Assembly (NCBI GenBank): GCA_963790435.1
Contig: CAWBOI010000003.1
Coordinates: 434,001 to 498,000, forward strand
DNA from: Ilyomonas sp963790435
GTDB lineage: Bacteria > Bacteroidota > Bacteroidia > Chitinophagales > Chitinophagaceae
Direction: 5' to 3'
DNA: 64,000 bases
Below the pieces are notes generated by a model that saw only the letters and a list, made by a program, of their open reading frames with translations, made no database searches and had not been told where the DNA came from. This document shows positions 1-7,823 of the stretch, one piece after another. A program made the position numbers and the translations under genes. The first letter of the stretch is position 1. Each line of letters begins with the position of its first letter.

Positions 1-142
1 CGAATGTTGCAATGATTTCAGCATCAGAAAGAGAACGTTTAATAAGAGGTTCAACAGATTGCCGGAATGCCCGGATGCAAAGCGGTAAGGTGTTAGCCAA
101 CGTGCCGTCAAGGTCAAAAATCACAGCCTTAATTTTTTCCAT
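1..142 (-). CDS. HAD-family phosphatase, N-terminal part only
   Basis: The gene starts at the ATG complementary to 140-142 and runs off the left edge, so only 47 residues are visible. They begin MEKIKAVIFDLDGTLANTLP, which holds HAD motif I (DxDGT). In this superfamily the first Asp is the nucleophile and the second a general acid/base. The spacing DLDGTLANT followed by a helical cap start is typical of phosphoglycolate phosphatase or beta-phosphoglucomutase-like members, but the substrate cannot be told from this piece. It is on the minus strand, upstream of (and in the same direction as) nothing else visible. Family call is sure, subfamily is not. Confidence 0.85.
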   Translation of the reverse strand, partial: MEKIKAVIFDLDGTLANTLPLCIRAFRQSVEPLIKRSLSDAEIIATF

Positions 143-289
143 ATCTTATAAAAGAATGTTTGATTTACAAACGCGTTTGGCGTTATCAACGCACAGCAAT
201 TAAGTGAATAAAAATAAACATTTCAACAAATACAACCAGTTACGAATAGATGCAAAGCAATGGTTTTAAAGTAAAATATGTGCAAAAAC

Positions 290-322
290 AAAAAGCCGTC
301 CGATAAATCGGGACGGCTTTTT
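290..322. terminator. Rho-independent terminator after the 347-958 lipoprotein gene
   Basis: Perfect 12-bp stem (AAAAAGCCGTCC / GGACGGCTTTTT) with a 9-nt loop. The A and T tracts on either side let it work in both directions. It sits 25 nt past the stop of the minus-strand lipoprotein gene. Its left flank contains the recurrent 11-mer GCAAAAACAAA (282-292). Confidence 0.8.
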
Positions 323-346
323 GTTCATACTCAAAACAAAGTTTGT

Positions 347-958
347 TTATATCACATTTTTACGCCGCATGTCGCGCACAACCGACCTTGCAAAATCGTT
401 TGCCAGTGTTGCCATGCTGTTGGCATCAACCGACTTCGACTGACCTGAATACAACAACTGGTTGTTGGCCACATTGTACAAATTGGTTTCAAACACATAG
501 CTTGTATTCACTTCGGTATAACCGGGCCGGTAAGGCTGGTAAGCCCATGGTGAATAATAAGAATAGTAACCCCAAAAGCCTGGCGCATAACCGACAGAAC
601 CCGGCACGTAACGCTTTTGTTTGTTTTTATCAACCAGCGTAATGGCAATTACATTTTGTATGCCTTCGTCCCCTAATTTTTGCAATGCCTGTTGTTGGGT
701 CATACCGCTAAAAGCATTCGCACCAAAATCAGCCGTTGCAGTTACTGCATCATAGCCAAATTTGTTGATGTCGTTTGCCACTTCATTTTCCATTGCCCTT
801 TTTGCTTTGCTGTTTTTATCGCTGAATAAAGCCAAAACCAAAATCCGTTTGGCGTCTATCCGTTGGTGAGTGTTTGCATAACTGTTGGTAATTTTTGTAG
901 TGGTGCAAGATGCCAATAGCAACATCAGCGGAATGCTTAATAATAAAATCCTTTTCAT
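347..958 (-). CDS. Putative lipoprotein, DUF4136-like
   Basis: 203 residues. I chose the ATG at 956-958 because it gives a clean lipoprotein signal: MKRILLLSIPLMLLLASCTT with the lipobox LASC; an open frame continues upstream without a sensible signal. After the Cys comes a domain with motifs such as RILVLALFSDK, DAVTATADFG and QNVIAITLVDK. This resembles the beta/alpha pattern of DUF4136-type lipoproteins, which have no known activity. A Tyr/Pro-rich stretch (GFWGYYSYYSPWAYQPYRP) precedes the last strand-rich part (YVFETNLYNVANNQLLYSG). Predicted to be anchored in the inner or outer membrane facing the periplasm. It ends at a strong terminator. The DUF4136 assignment is by pattern only. Confidence 0.7.
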   Translation of the reverse strand: MKRILLLSIPLMLLLASCTTTKITNSYANTHQRIDAKRILVLALFSDKNSKAKRAMENEVANDINKFGYDAVTATADFGANAFSGMTQQQALQKLGDEGIQNVIAITLVDKNKQKRYVPGSVGYAPGFWGYYSYYSPWAYQPYRPGYTEVNTSYVFETNLYNVANNQLLYSGQSKSVDANSMATLANDFARSVVRDMRRKNVI

Positions 959-1061
959 AGTGTCATCCTTTTTTTCATAACCAATTAGACGACCTAACGC
1001 TGAAAAGATTATTATTTCAATAAGACTTAACATTATTTTGAAATCGTTATTGTTGCTTTTG

Positions 1062-1649
1062 CTATGGTACCTGTAACGATTTTGCGATGGCTTCATACTT
1101 GTCTCTGTATTTATCCATGTCGCCCTGGATTGTTGCGCCGGTAAGCACATAAGCAATACCATTTTTCGGAAACATATACACCATATTGTCCAGTGTATAT
1201 CCGTTTTGTACATGTGAGTAACGCATCCACTTTCCCTGCATTCCATTGGTTTCAATGTTACCATTATCCACTTCCTTGTACTGCTCAAAATATTGCCCCA
1301 TCGTGCTTTGGTTACGCTTAACATATTCGTCAAACGATATACCTCCCATATTTTCGGTAACCACATTCATGTTCGGACGAAACGCTTGTGTAGCGCTGCT
1401 TACCGGCGACCATACAAACAGAAAGGTAATGCCGTTCATTACCGTATCTTTCTTTTCCCAACCATCAGGTGCAGTTACTGAGAATTTGCCCGCGCCTGCA
1501 TTCAAACCTGGTGCTTTTGATGCTTTTTCCAACAGTTCGCCGGCAGTGGCAGGTTTGTTTTTGCACGAAAAAAATGCTGTAAATAACAGAGATGAAAAGA
1601 GAATCGCTTTTACTGCGCCCGCAACAAATGGTGTAATTTTTTTGTACAT
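1062..1649 (-). CDS. Putative lipoprotein with PsbP/DcrB-like fold
   Basis: 195 residues. The N-terminus has a hydrophobic segment ending in FTAFFSCKNK, a plausible lipobox (FFSC). The mature part reads FSVTAPDGWEKKDTV...FLFVW, then NMNVVTENMGG, ISFDEYVKRN and MRYSHVQNGYTLDNMVYMFP. This order (a short 'APDGW' entry, a middle 'NVVTE' strand, a C-terminal 'AKSL' helix) is common to small PsbP/DcrB-like extracytoplasmic proteins of Bacteroidota. No catalytic residues are evident and the function is unknown. It lies 103 nt upstream of the other lipoprotein gene on the same strand, possibly in the same transcript. The fold assignment is an inference from pattern. Confidence 0.65.
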   Translation of the reverse strand: MYKKITPFVAGAVKAILFSSLLFTAFFSCKNKPATAGELLEKASKAPGLNAGAGKFSVTAPDGWEKKDTVMNGITFLFVWSPVSSATQAFRPNMNVVTENMGGISFDEYVKRNQSTMGQYFEQYKEVDNGNIETNGMQGKWMRYSHVQNGYTLDNMVYMFPKNGIAYVLTGATIQGDMDKYRDKYEAIAKSLQVP

Positions 1650-1737
1650 AGTTTTTGTGTTTAAAAATTGATGACTTGTTTATGACAAAAATCGTGTTTT
1701 AATCCGTTAAAAAAGGCACAGGTATCAATGTTATTAA

Positions 1738-1766
1738 TTGCAGTTGTTGTATTTGCAGTAATTTTG
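1738..1766 (+). promoter_or_regulatory. Probable promoter of iscSUA
   Basis: TTG (1738-1740), 18-nt spacer, then TAATTTTG (1759-1766), matching the Bacteroidota -33/-7 pattern TTG ... TAnnTTTG. The iscS start codon is 37 nt downstream. No IscR-like operator was recognised. Confidence 0.55.
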
Positions 1767-1803
1767 TGGAGAAAGAATATAACAATAAACAATTGCAGTC
1801 TTT

Positions 1804-3021
1804 ATGTTGAAACTCCCTGTTTATTTAGATAATAATGCCACTACGCCAATGGACCCGCGCGTGCTGGAAGCAATGATACCTTATTTTACCGAACACTTTG
1901 GAAACGCTGCCAGCCGCAATCATCCTTTTGGCTGGGAAGCCGAAGAAGCCGTTGATTATGCACGTGAGCAGGTTGCCAAATTAATTGGTGCCGATCCGAA
2001 AGAAATCATCTTTACTTCCGGTGCTACTGAAGGTGATAATCTTGCCATTAAAGGTGTGTATGAAATGTATGCTTCAAAAGGCAATCATGTTATTACTGCT
2101 GTTACCGAACACAAAGCGGTGCTGGATACCTGCAAGCACATTGAAAAATCAGGCGGCGAAGTAACCTACCTGCCGGTTCAGGAAGATGGCCTGATTGATT
2201 TGAAAAGTTTAGAAGCTGCCATTAAACCTACCACTGTTTTGCTCTGTATCATGTATGCCAATAACGAAGTTGGCGTTATACAACCGGTTAAAGAAATTAG
2301 TGCGATTGCCCGCAAGCATGGCATTTTGTTCTTTACTGATGCTACGCAGGCAGTTGGCAAAATACCGGTTGATGTAAACAAGGACGGTATTGATTTGCTT
2401 ACGTTTTCTGCTCATAAAATGTACGGACCGAAAGGCGTTGGCGCCTTGTACGTTCGCCGCAAAAATCCTCGTGTAAAAGTAACTGCTCAAATGGATGGCG
2501 GTGGTCATGAGCGTGGTATGCGCAGCGGTACATTAAATGTTCCGGGTATTGTGGGTTTGGGTAAAGCCTGCGAATTGTGCCGTTTAGATATGGAAGAAGA
2601 TACGAAGCGCATCAGCCGGTTAAGAGATAAATTAGAAAACGCGTTAACGCAGATTGAAGAAAGCTATGTGAACGGAAACCGCGAACATCGCCTGCCACAT
2701 GTGAGCAATATTTCTTTTAAATATGTTGAAGGTGAAGGTTTGATGATGGGCTTTAATAAAAACATTGCGGTATCGTCTGGTTCGGCTTGCACATCGGCTT
2801 CGTTGGAACCAAGTTATGTTTTAAAAGCATTGGGTTTGGGTGACGATCTGGCACATTCTTCCCTGCGTTTTGGTTTGGGCAGATTTACCACAGAAGAACA
2901 GATTGATTACACAATCGAACAGGTAAAAACAACGGTGTTGAAGTTGCGCGAGATGAGCCCTTTGTGGGAAATGTTTAAAGAAGGTGTTGACATCAACAAA
3001 ATTGAATGGGCAGCGCACTGA
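1804..3021 (+). CDS. iscS: Cysteine desulfurase IscS
   Basis: 405 residues, the normal length for IscS. A PLP enzyme that takes sulfur from L-cysteine and passes it as a persulfide to IscU for Fe-S cluster assembly in the cytoplasm; it can also feed tRNA thiolation. Visible motifs: YLDNNATTPMDPRV near the N-terminus, SGATEGDN, the PLP-binding Lys (about K205) in SAHKMYGPKGVGALY, and the catalytic Cys (about C329) in SSGSACTSASLEPSYVL on the extended loop typical of group I (IscS/NifS) enzymes. Start at the first ATG after a good promoter. First gene of iscS-iscU-iscA. No hscA, hscB, fdx or iscR follows, so this is a minimal ISC operon; those partners, if present, are elsewhere. Confidence 0.95.
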   Translation: MLKLPVYLDNNATTPMDPRVLEAMIPYFTEHFGNAASRNHPFGWEAEEAVDYAREQVAKLIGADPKEIIFTSGATEGDNLAIKGVYEMYASKGNHVITAVTEHKAVLDTCKHIEKSGGEVTYLPVQEDGLIDLKSLEAAIKPTTVLLCIMYANNEVGVIQPVKEISAIARKHGILFFTDATQAVGKIPVDVNKDGIDLLTFSAHKMYGPKGVGALYVRRKNPRVKVTAQMDGGGHERGMRSGTLNVPGIVGLGKACELCRLDMEEDTKRISRLRDKLENALTQIEESYVNGNREHRLPHVSNISFKYVEGEGLMMGFNKNIAVSSGSACTSASLEPSYVLKALGLGDDLAHSSLRFGLGRFTTEEQIDYTIEQVKTTVLKLREMSPLWEMFKEGVDINKIEWAAH

Positions 3022-3086
3022 TATTGAAGATTGACTGTTGTTAATCTTCAATTGACCATTAAAAATTAAAAATAAAACAATAGATT

Positions 3087-3503
3087 ATGGCTTACTCAGA
3101 TAAAGTGATTGATCACTACAGCAATCCCAAAAATGTGGGAACGCTTGATAAAAGTAAAAAAAACGTAGGCACCGGTTTGGTGGGTGCTCCTGAATGCGGC
3201 GATGTAATGCGTCTGCAGATAGAAGTTGATGATGCCACAGGCGTTATCTCCGATGCAAAGTTCAAAACATTTGGCTGCGGCTCTGCAATTGCTTCTTCAT
3301 CACTGGCAACCGAATGGCTGAAAGGCAAATCGGTTGACGAAGCCCTAACCATTGATAACATGACCATCGTTGAAGAGTTGAATTTACCTCCGGTAAAAAT
3401 TCACTGTTCTGTGCTGGCAGAAGACGCCATCAAAGCTGCAATTAATGATTACCGTCAGAAGAACGGCTTTGAAGTATTGCAGTTTGAAGAAAGGATTCAT
3501 TAA
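3087..3503 (+). CDS. iscU: Fe-S cluster scaffold IscU
   Basis: 138 residues. Scaffold on which [2Fe-2S] and [4Fe-4S] clusters are built with sulfur from IscS. The three ligand cysteines are all present: C37 in APECGDVM (with the conserved Asp D39), C64 in FKTFGCGSAIASSS, and the third in LPPVKIHCSVLAEDAI. The LPPVK sequence is the classical recognition site for the Hsp70-type chaperone HscA, so a dedicated or general DnaK is expected to act here although none is in the window. 65 nt after iscS, 16 nt before iscA. Confidence 0.95.
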   Translation: MAYSDKVIDHYSNPKNVGTLDKSKKNVGTGLVGAPECGDVMRLQIEVDDATGVISDAKFKTFGCGSAIASSSLATEWLKGKSVDEALTIDNMTIVEELNLPPVKIHCSVLAEDAIKAAINDYRQKNGFEVLQFEERIH

Positions 3504-3519
3504 TCAAATCGGTTAGTTT

Positions 3520-3870
3520 ATGGTTGAGTTGGACAATGCAGTTTATGTAAGCGAGAAGGCGAAAACAAAAGTGCACAAACTGATGGAAGATGCCGGTGTG
3601 GCTGATGATCCATCTTATTTTTTGCGTGTTTCAGTAGTAGGTGGTGGTTGTTCGGGATTGAGTTATAAACTTGATTTTGACAACGAAACCAAACCTATGG
3701 ACCAAACGTTTGAAGACAACGGTGTGAAAGTGGTAACCGATTTGAAAAGCTTTTTATATTTAGTGAATACGGAGCTCGACTTTAGCGATGGTTTGAATGG
3801 CAAAGGGTTTTATTTTAAGAATCCAAACGCCAGCCGTAGCTGTGGTTGCGGTGAAAGCTTTGCTGTGTAG
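3520..3870 (+). CDS. iscA: A-type Fe-S carrier IscA
   Basis: 116 residues, HesB/IscA family. It carries or inserts Fe-S clusters downstream of IscU. The three conserved cysteines are C44 in GGGCSGLSY and C108/C110 in the C-terminal SCGCGESF. The start at 3520 lies 16 nt after iscU, so the genes are surely co-transcribed. An A-type protein of this kind could also be called ErpA or SufA; operon context favours IscA. The operon is followed by a hairpin-containing repeat block with a terminator. Confidence 0.92.
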   Translation: MVELDNAVYVSEKAKTKVHKLMEDAGVADDPSYFLRVSVVGGGCSGLSYKLDFDNETKPMDQTFEDNGVKVVTDLKSFLYLVNTELDFSDGLNGKGFYFKNPNASRSCGCGESFAV

Positions 3871-3877
3871 AACTAAC

Positions 3878-4041
3878 TTTGCCACGAAGGCGCGAAGACA
3901 CAAAGAATATATTTATAAAAGCCGGATGAAACATCATCCGGCTTTTATATGTAGAAATGTTAAAGACATCACTTTTTATAAGCTTCTTGCCTGCCAAACG
4001 TTTCTTTATAAATCTTTGTGCCTTCACATCTTTGTGGCAAA
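3878..4041. repeat. Intergenic inverted repeat of the CACAAAG family
   Basis: Two imperfect 28-nt arms face each other: left 3878-3905 starting TTTGCCACGAAGGCGCGAAG, right 4014-4041 ending CATCTTTGTGGCAAA. Between them lies a separate perfect hairpin. The same arm type recurs at 15.2, 29.3, 40.1, 47.95 and 56.3 kb. Confidence 0.6.
3917..3946. terminator. Terminator downstream of iscA
   Basis: Stem AAAAGCCGGATG / CATCCGGCTTTT with a 6-nt loop and T-rich exit, 47 nt after the iscA stop codon. It lies inside the larger inverted repeat. Confidence 0.75.
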
Positions 4042-4066
4042 TAAAAAACAAACTTAGCTTTACCGC

Positions 4067-4789
4067 ATGTGGATGATCTGCAAAAAAGAATGGCTGCAAT
4101 TTTTTAGCAGCCTTACCGGATACATTGCTCTTATTATTTTTTTATTGCTCACCGGTTTGTTTTTGTTCGTTTTTCCCAATACTGATTTGCTTTCATTCGG
4201 CTATGCTTCTTTATCCAACTTTTTTTCATTAGCTCCCTGGATATTGCTGTTCTTAATTCCTACCATTACCATGCGCAGCCTGGCAGATGAATACAAAGCC
4301 GGCACGTTTGAACTTTTAAAAACGTTACCCCTAAGCTCATCGCAAATTGTATGGGGCAAATACTTCGGAGCCTTGCTGGTAGTAGCTTTGGCGCTGTTAC
4401 CGACCATTATTTATGCGGTGTCTATGCAGCGCCTAAGCGCTATTGGCGGCATTGATGTGGGTGCTACCATTGGCAGTTACATCGGTTTGTTTTTGCTTGG
4501 TTCTGTGTTTACGTCAATTGGTATTTGCGCCAGCAGTTTTACCAACAATACCGTCGTTGCTTTTATTGCAGGCGCTTTTATTTGCTTTCTTTTTTATACC
4601 GGTTTTGAAGCTATCAGCGCGCTTCCTGCCTTTCAATCCGGAGCCGATTATTACATTGAAATGATGGGTATCAATTTTCATTATCACAGTATCAGCCGTG
4701 GCGTAATTGATTTTCGCGACATCGTTTATTTTGGGGGTATTATTATTTTATTTTTATTGATAACACAACGGAATATAGCAAGGCGATAA
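4067..4789 (+). CDS. gldF: Gliding-associated ABC transporter permease GldF
   Basis: 240 residues, six or so hydrophobic segments typical of an ABC-2 type permease: an N-terminal membrane anchor after ICKKEWLQFFSS, the cytoplasmic loop RSLADEYKAGTFELLKTLPL (conserved in GldF and other ABC-2 permeases), then helices through IILFLLITQRNIARR. In Flavobacterium, GldF works with GldG and the ATPase GldA in a complex needed for gliding and surface adhesin display; in non-gliding Bacteroidota the same genes are kept with unclear substrate. The start ATG is only 6 nt after a TAGCTTTA box, suggesting a leaderless or near-leaderless mRNA. gldG follows; no gldA is in this window. Confidence 0.88.
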   Translation: MWMICKKEWLQFFSSLTGYIALIIFLLLTGLFLFVFPNTDLLSFGYASLSNFFSLAPWILLFLIPTITMRSLADEYKAGTFELLKTLPLSSSQIVWGKYFGALLVVALALLPTIIYAVSMQRLSAIGGIDVGATIGSYIGLFLLGSVFTSIGICASSFTNNTVVAFIAGAFICFLFYTGFEAISALPAFQSGADYYIEMMGINFHYHSISRGVIDFRDIVYFGGIIILFLLITQRNIARR

Positions 4790-4802
4790 TGCTGATAATG
4801 CT

Positions 4803-4894
4803 GTACGAAGTCTCCGACTTCGTACGTTTTATGTTCTTATGAGTCTTAGACCCGGTTGAACATAACCTATGCGAAGTCTTCAGACTTTGCATAG
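4803..4894. repeat. Two related hairpins between gldF and gldG
   Basis: Hairpin one at 4803-4825 has stem GTACGAAGTC/GACTTCGTAC with loop tcc. Hairpin two at 4867-4894 has arms CTATGCGAAGTCT/AGACTTTGCATAG. Both share the core CGAAGTCT..AGACTT, so they look like two copies of one short palindromic element placed inside an operon. Neither has a T-tract, so they need not terminate. Confidence 0.6.
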
Positions 4895-4929
4895 CAAGAT
4901 AGCAAGCGGTAACACAAAACGTAATAGAA

Positions 4930-6678
4930 ATGAACAAACTTCTTCAACATAAATTCTGGTGGCTGTTTTTACTCTTGTTGTTTGCTATTGTTATTGCCGT
5001 TTCTTCTTTCATTCACTACCGAATTGATCTTACACAGGAGAAGCGTTTTACGTTAAGCGCTTCTACTAAAAAGCTATTGCAGAATATTGATACCACCATC
5101 AACATTAAAGTGTTTTTAACCGGCGATTTGCCTGCCGATTATAAAAAGCTAAGCATTGCCACGCAAGACTTATTACGTGAATTTTCTGATCTAAGCAATA
5201 ACAACATCAAAGTCAGTTTTGAAACGCCCGGAAAAGACTTGAACGATAGTGTACAAATGCAGTTGTATGATAGCCTGAGCCGCGCTGGTGTTGTATTTGA
5301 ACGCAATGAAGATGTGAACGAAGCCAATAACAAATCAACGGCTCAACTCATCATTCCATCAGCTTTAATTTATTATAAAAACAAATCGCCGGTTGCTATT
5401 GATTTGCGCAGCAGCCGAACGGTATTTAAAAACTTTAATGTTGTTAATGAAGAGCCGCAGCCCGACAAAGAAGCCACGCGCAATGCTGCCGAAGCTTTGT
5501 TAGAATTTAAGTTTGCCAATGCCATTGATAAGCTTACACGAAATTCAGTTCCTGCCATTGCTTATTGCGTAGGAAATGGCGAGCCGGTTGATTTAAGCGT
5601 AAATGATTTGATGGAGATAAGTCTTCGCAATGAATATCGTCTTGCTATTTTTGATTTAAAGCGGGGCTATCCCAATCCCGACCAGATCAATGCTTTGCTC
5701 ATTGTAAAACCAACACAAGCCTTCAGCGATGAAGACAAATTGAAAATAGACCAGTATGTAATGCACGGTGGCAAAGTGCTTTGGTTTGTTGATAAATTAT
5801 ATGCTGAATTAGACAGCCTGATGCGCAGTCGTGCAGACTTTATTGCTTACGACCGCAACCTGAATATTGATGATATTTTGTTTAAGTATGGCGTAAGAAT
5901 CAACGGTGATTTGGTGCAGGATTTAAACTGTTCCAAAATTCCGGTGGTAACGGGTTACAACCCGGATAACAGCCCTCGAATGCAGCGCATTCCTTTTCCT
6001 TATTATCCATTTTTACAATCTATCAATAACAATCCAATTTCAAAAAATTTGGATCGTGTGCTTTCTGTGTTTCCATCCAGTATAGATACGGTAAAAGCGT
6101 CGGGCATTACCAAAACCATTTTGCTTGCCAGTGATACGAACAGTCGCGCATTAAGTTCGCCGGCGTTGGTAAGTTTAAACAGTGTAAAAACCGATGCAGA
6201 TTTTAATTCGATGAACCGGAGTCACATACCGGTTGCGGTTTTGTTAGAAGGAAAATTTAATAGCTTATTTGCCAACCGGCTTGATAAAACTACACAGGAT
6301 TCGGTTGAGCAAAACACCGGGAAGCCTTTTGCAGCAAAAGCTACAGCCGATGGAAAGCAAATTGTAGTTTCAGATGCTGATATTGTTACCAATGCGGTTA
6401 CCAAAACCACAGGTCCATTACCAATGGGTGAATTGCCGTTTGAAAATTATCGCTTTGCCAACCGAGATTTCTTTCTAAACAGTTTGGATTATATGGTGAG
6501 CACGAGTGGCATTTTTGAAGCGAGAAATAAAGATTTTGTACTTCGCCTTCTTGATAAAAAGAAAGTAGCTGAACAACGAACGATGTGGCAGTTTATCAAT
6601 ATCATTTTACCAATTGCTTTGATTATCGCATTTGGTTTTATCTTTCAATATGTAAGAAAGAAGAAATATGCTCTTTAA
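4930..6678 (+). CDS. gldG: Gliding-associated ABC component GldG
   Basis: 582 residues. One N-terminal membrane helix (KFWWLFLLLLFAIVIAVSSF), a large extracytoplasmic region, and one C-terminal helix (FINIILPIALIIAFGFIFQYV) with a basic tail RKKKYAL. The front part RIDLTQEKRFTLSASTKKLL followed by IKVFLTGDLPADYKKL is the signature of the GldG/ABC_transp_aux family, and PNPDQINALLIVKP and FVDKLYAELDSL match its central domain. Presumed partner of GldF, although it is commonly named a substrate-binding component without proof. 140 nt separate it from gldF and hold two hairpins that might lower its expression. Length is typical of the family. Confidence 0.88.
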   Translation: MNKLLQHKFWWLFLLLLFAIVIAVSSFIHYRIDLTQEKRFTLSASTKKLLQNIDTTINIKVFLTGDLPADYKKLSIATQDLLREFSDLSNNNIKVSFETPGKDLNDSVQMQLYDSLSRAGVVFERNEDVNEANNKSTAQLIIPSALIYYKNKSPVAIDLRSSRTVFKNFNVVNEEPQPDKEATRNAAEALLEFKFANAIDKLTRNSVPAIAYCVGNGEPVDLSVNDLMEISLRNEYRLAIFDLKRGYPNPDQINALLIVKPTQAFSDEDKLKIDQYVMHGGKVLWFVDKLYAELDSLMRSRADFIAYDRNLNIDDILFKYGVRINGDLVQDLNCSKIPVVTGYNPDNSPRMQRIPFPYYPFLQSINNNPISKNLDRVLSVFPSSIDTVKASGITKTILLASDTNSRALSSPALVSLNSVKTDADFNSMNRSHIPVAVLLEGKFNSLFANRLDKTTQDSVEQNTGKPFAAKATADGKQIVVSDADIVTNAVTKTTGPLPMGELPFENYRFANRDFFLNSLDYMVSTSGIFEARNKDFVLRLLDKKKVAEQRTMWQFINIILPIALIIAFGFIFQYVRKKKYAL

Positions 6679-6991
6679 ATGAAGACACCTATTGTTGAAT
6701 GGTTGTATTCTTTTATTGCGTTGTAATCTGGCTGGCTATCATTTCATCACTTATATTTTTTACTTTAATATTAAAAAGGTTTTTGGTAGCTGTCAGCCCT
6801 TACAATTATTACCAGTTCATTATTAAAAAAGGGCAAAAACAAACTTGTTACAAGAGGCGCAAAGTAAAAGGCAATGGCTCCATCTCTCACTTCATACGGA
6901 CATTGAATCTGCCATTCATATAATTGATTTTTGTTAAGAAAATGACTGGCATGGTTTATGAAAAATGCCAAAGCATATTAACTTGATGTTT
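6679..6991. other. Gene-poor spacer after gldG
   Basis: About 310 nt with no convincing gene. An ATG directly after the gldG stop opens only 15 codons (start MKTPIVEWLYSF, then TAA) and a later 74-codon frame has no family-like features. It contains one copy of the 11-mer GCAAAAACAAA (6833). The remaining A/T-rich part before 6992 presumably holds the promoter of the next gene, but I could not find a full TAnnTTTG box. Confidence 0.4.
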
Positions 6992-7570
6992 ATGAAAAAA
7001 ATTCTTGCCCTTTTAGTTGTAGCAACCAGTATTGCTACTGTATCTCATGCGCAGTTACAAAAAGGAAACGTTTTGGTGGGTGGCGATTTAGCTGATTTTC
7101 AAATCGGCTTAAAAAAACCAAGTACAACCAATATTAGCCTTACTCCAAAAGCTGCTTGGTTTATCAATAATAACGTTGCAGTAGGTGCTTATGTACTTTT
7201 AGATGTAACAACTGCCAAGGGAGCAGGCACTTACACAACGTATGGTGTTGGACCTCTGGCTCGTTATTATGTGAACGACCCTAAAGTAAATTTGCTGCAA
7301 CATGGCCGGTTCTTTTTTGAAGGAAATATTGGTATTGGCGGTTCCAATGGCGGTGGCTATTCATCTAATGGGCTGGATTATGGTTTCGGTCCTGGTTACG
7401 CTTATTTTATTACCCCGAACGTAGGTTTGGAAACATTGCTTAAATACAGAGGTAACGCTGGTTTTGGCAATGCTGGTAGTTCAAGCAGCCTTGATTTAAA
7501 CATTGGTTTCCAGATTTATTTACCTGGTAGAGCTACAGCGAATAAAGTTATGCGTGATATAAATAAATAG
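6992..7570 (+). CDS. Outer-membrane beta-barrel protein (small, unknown role)
   Basis: 192 residues from the ATG at 6992. Two in-frame ATGs lie a few codons upstream, but this one gives the cleanest signal peptide: MKKILALLVVATSIATVSHA cut before QLQKG. The mature part has alternating aromatic/polar strands and Gly-rich turns (GGDLADFQIG, AWFINNNVAVGAYVLLD, YFITPNVGLETLLKYRG) ending in LNIGFQIYLPGR, as in the OmpA-like or 'porin family' 8-stranded barrels of Bacteroidota. These are structural or unknown-function proteins. A terminator follows immediately. Single-gene unit. Confidence 0.75.
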   Translation: MKKILALLVVATSIATVSHAQLQKGNVLVGGDLADFQIGLKKPSTTNISLTPKAAWFINNNVAVGAYVLLDVTTAKGAGTYTTYGVGPLARYYVNDPKVNLLQHGRFFFEGNIGIGGSNGGGYSSNGLDYGFGPGYAYFITPNVGLETLLKYRGNAGFGNAGSSSSLDLNIGFQIYLPGRATANKVMRDINK

Positions 7571-7591
7571 ATCAATCATTTCGTGATAAAT

Positions 7592-7627
7592 AAAAATCCC
7601 TGGTAGTGATAGCTATCAGGGATTTTT
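7592..7627. terminator. Terminator of the outer-membrane protein gene
   Basis: Stem AAAAATCCCTG(A/G)TAG... closing with CTATCAGGGATTTTT; near-perfect 14-bp stem and a T-tract on the exit side, 22 nt after the stop codon. Confidence 0.8.
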
Positions 7628-7741
7628 GTGTAAATAATTACCCTAATTTCTTTACCGTTTCTGTTCCGCTTATTTCAAACAACAAAATTGTGGCAAAAAC
7701 AAACTTTGTTGTAATTCATACGGGTAAACTTACGTGTTCAT

Positions 7742-7769
7742 TTTGTACACCTCAATTCATATAACTTTG
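7742..7769 (+). promoter_or_regulatory. Probable prfA promoter
   Basis: TAACTTTG at 7762-7769 is a full TAnnTTTG -7 box, with TTTG at 7742-7745 as a possible -33 element (spacing 16, slightly short). The prfA ATG is 54 nt downstream. Confidence 0.5.
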
Positions 7770-7823
7770 CAGCCCTGAAAAAGAGACTATCAATCATAGT
7801 CTTTTTATTTCAGCTATTTTATT

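Noticed and set aside
6679..6726. 15-codon frame directly after gldG (MKTPIVEWLYSF)
   Set aside because: Ends after 15 codons and nothing continues in other frames.
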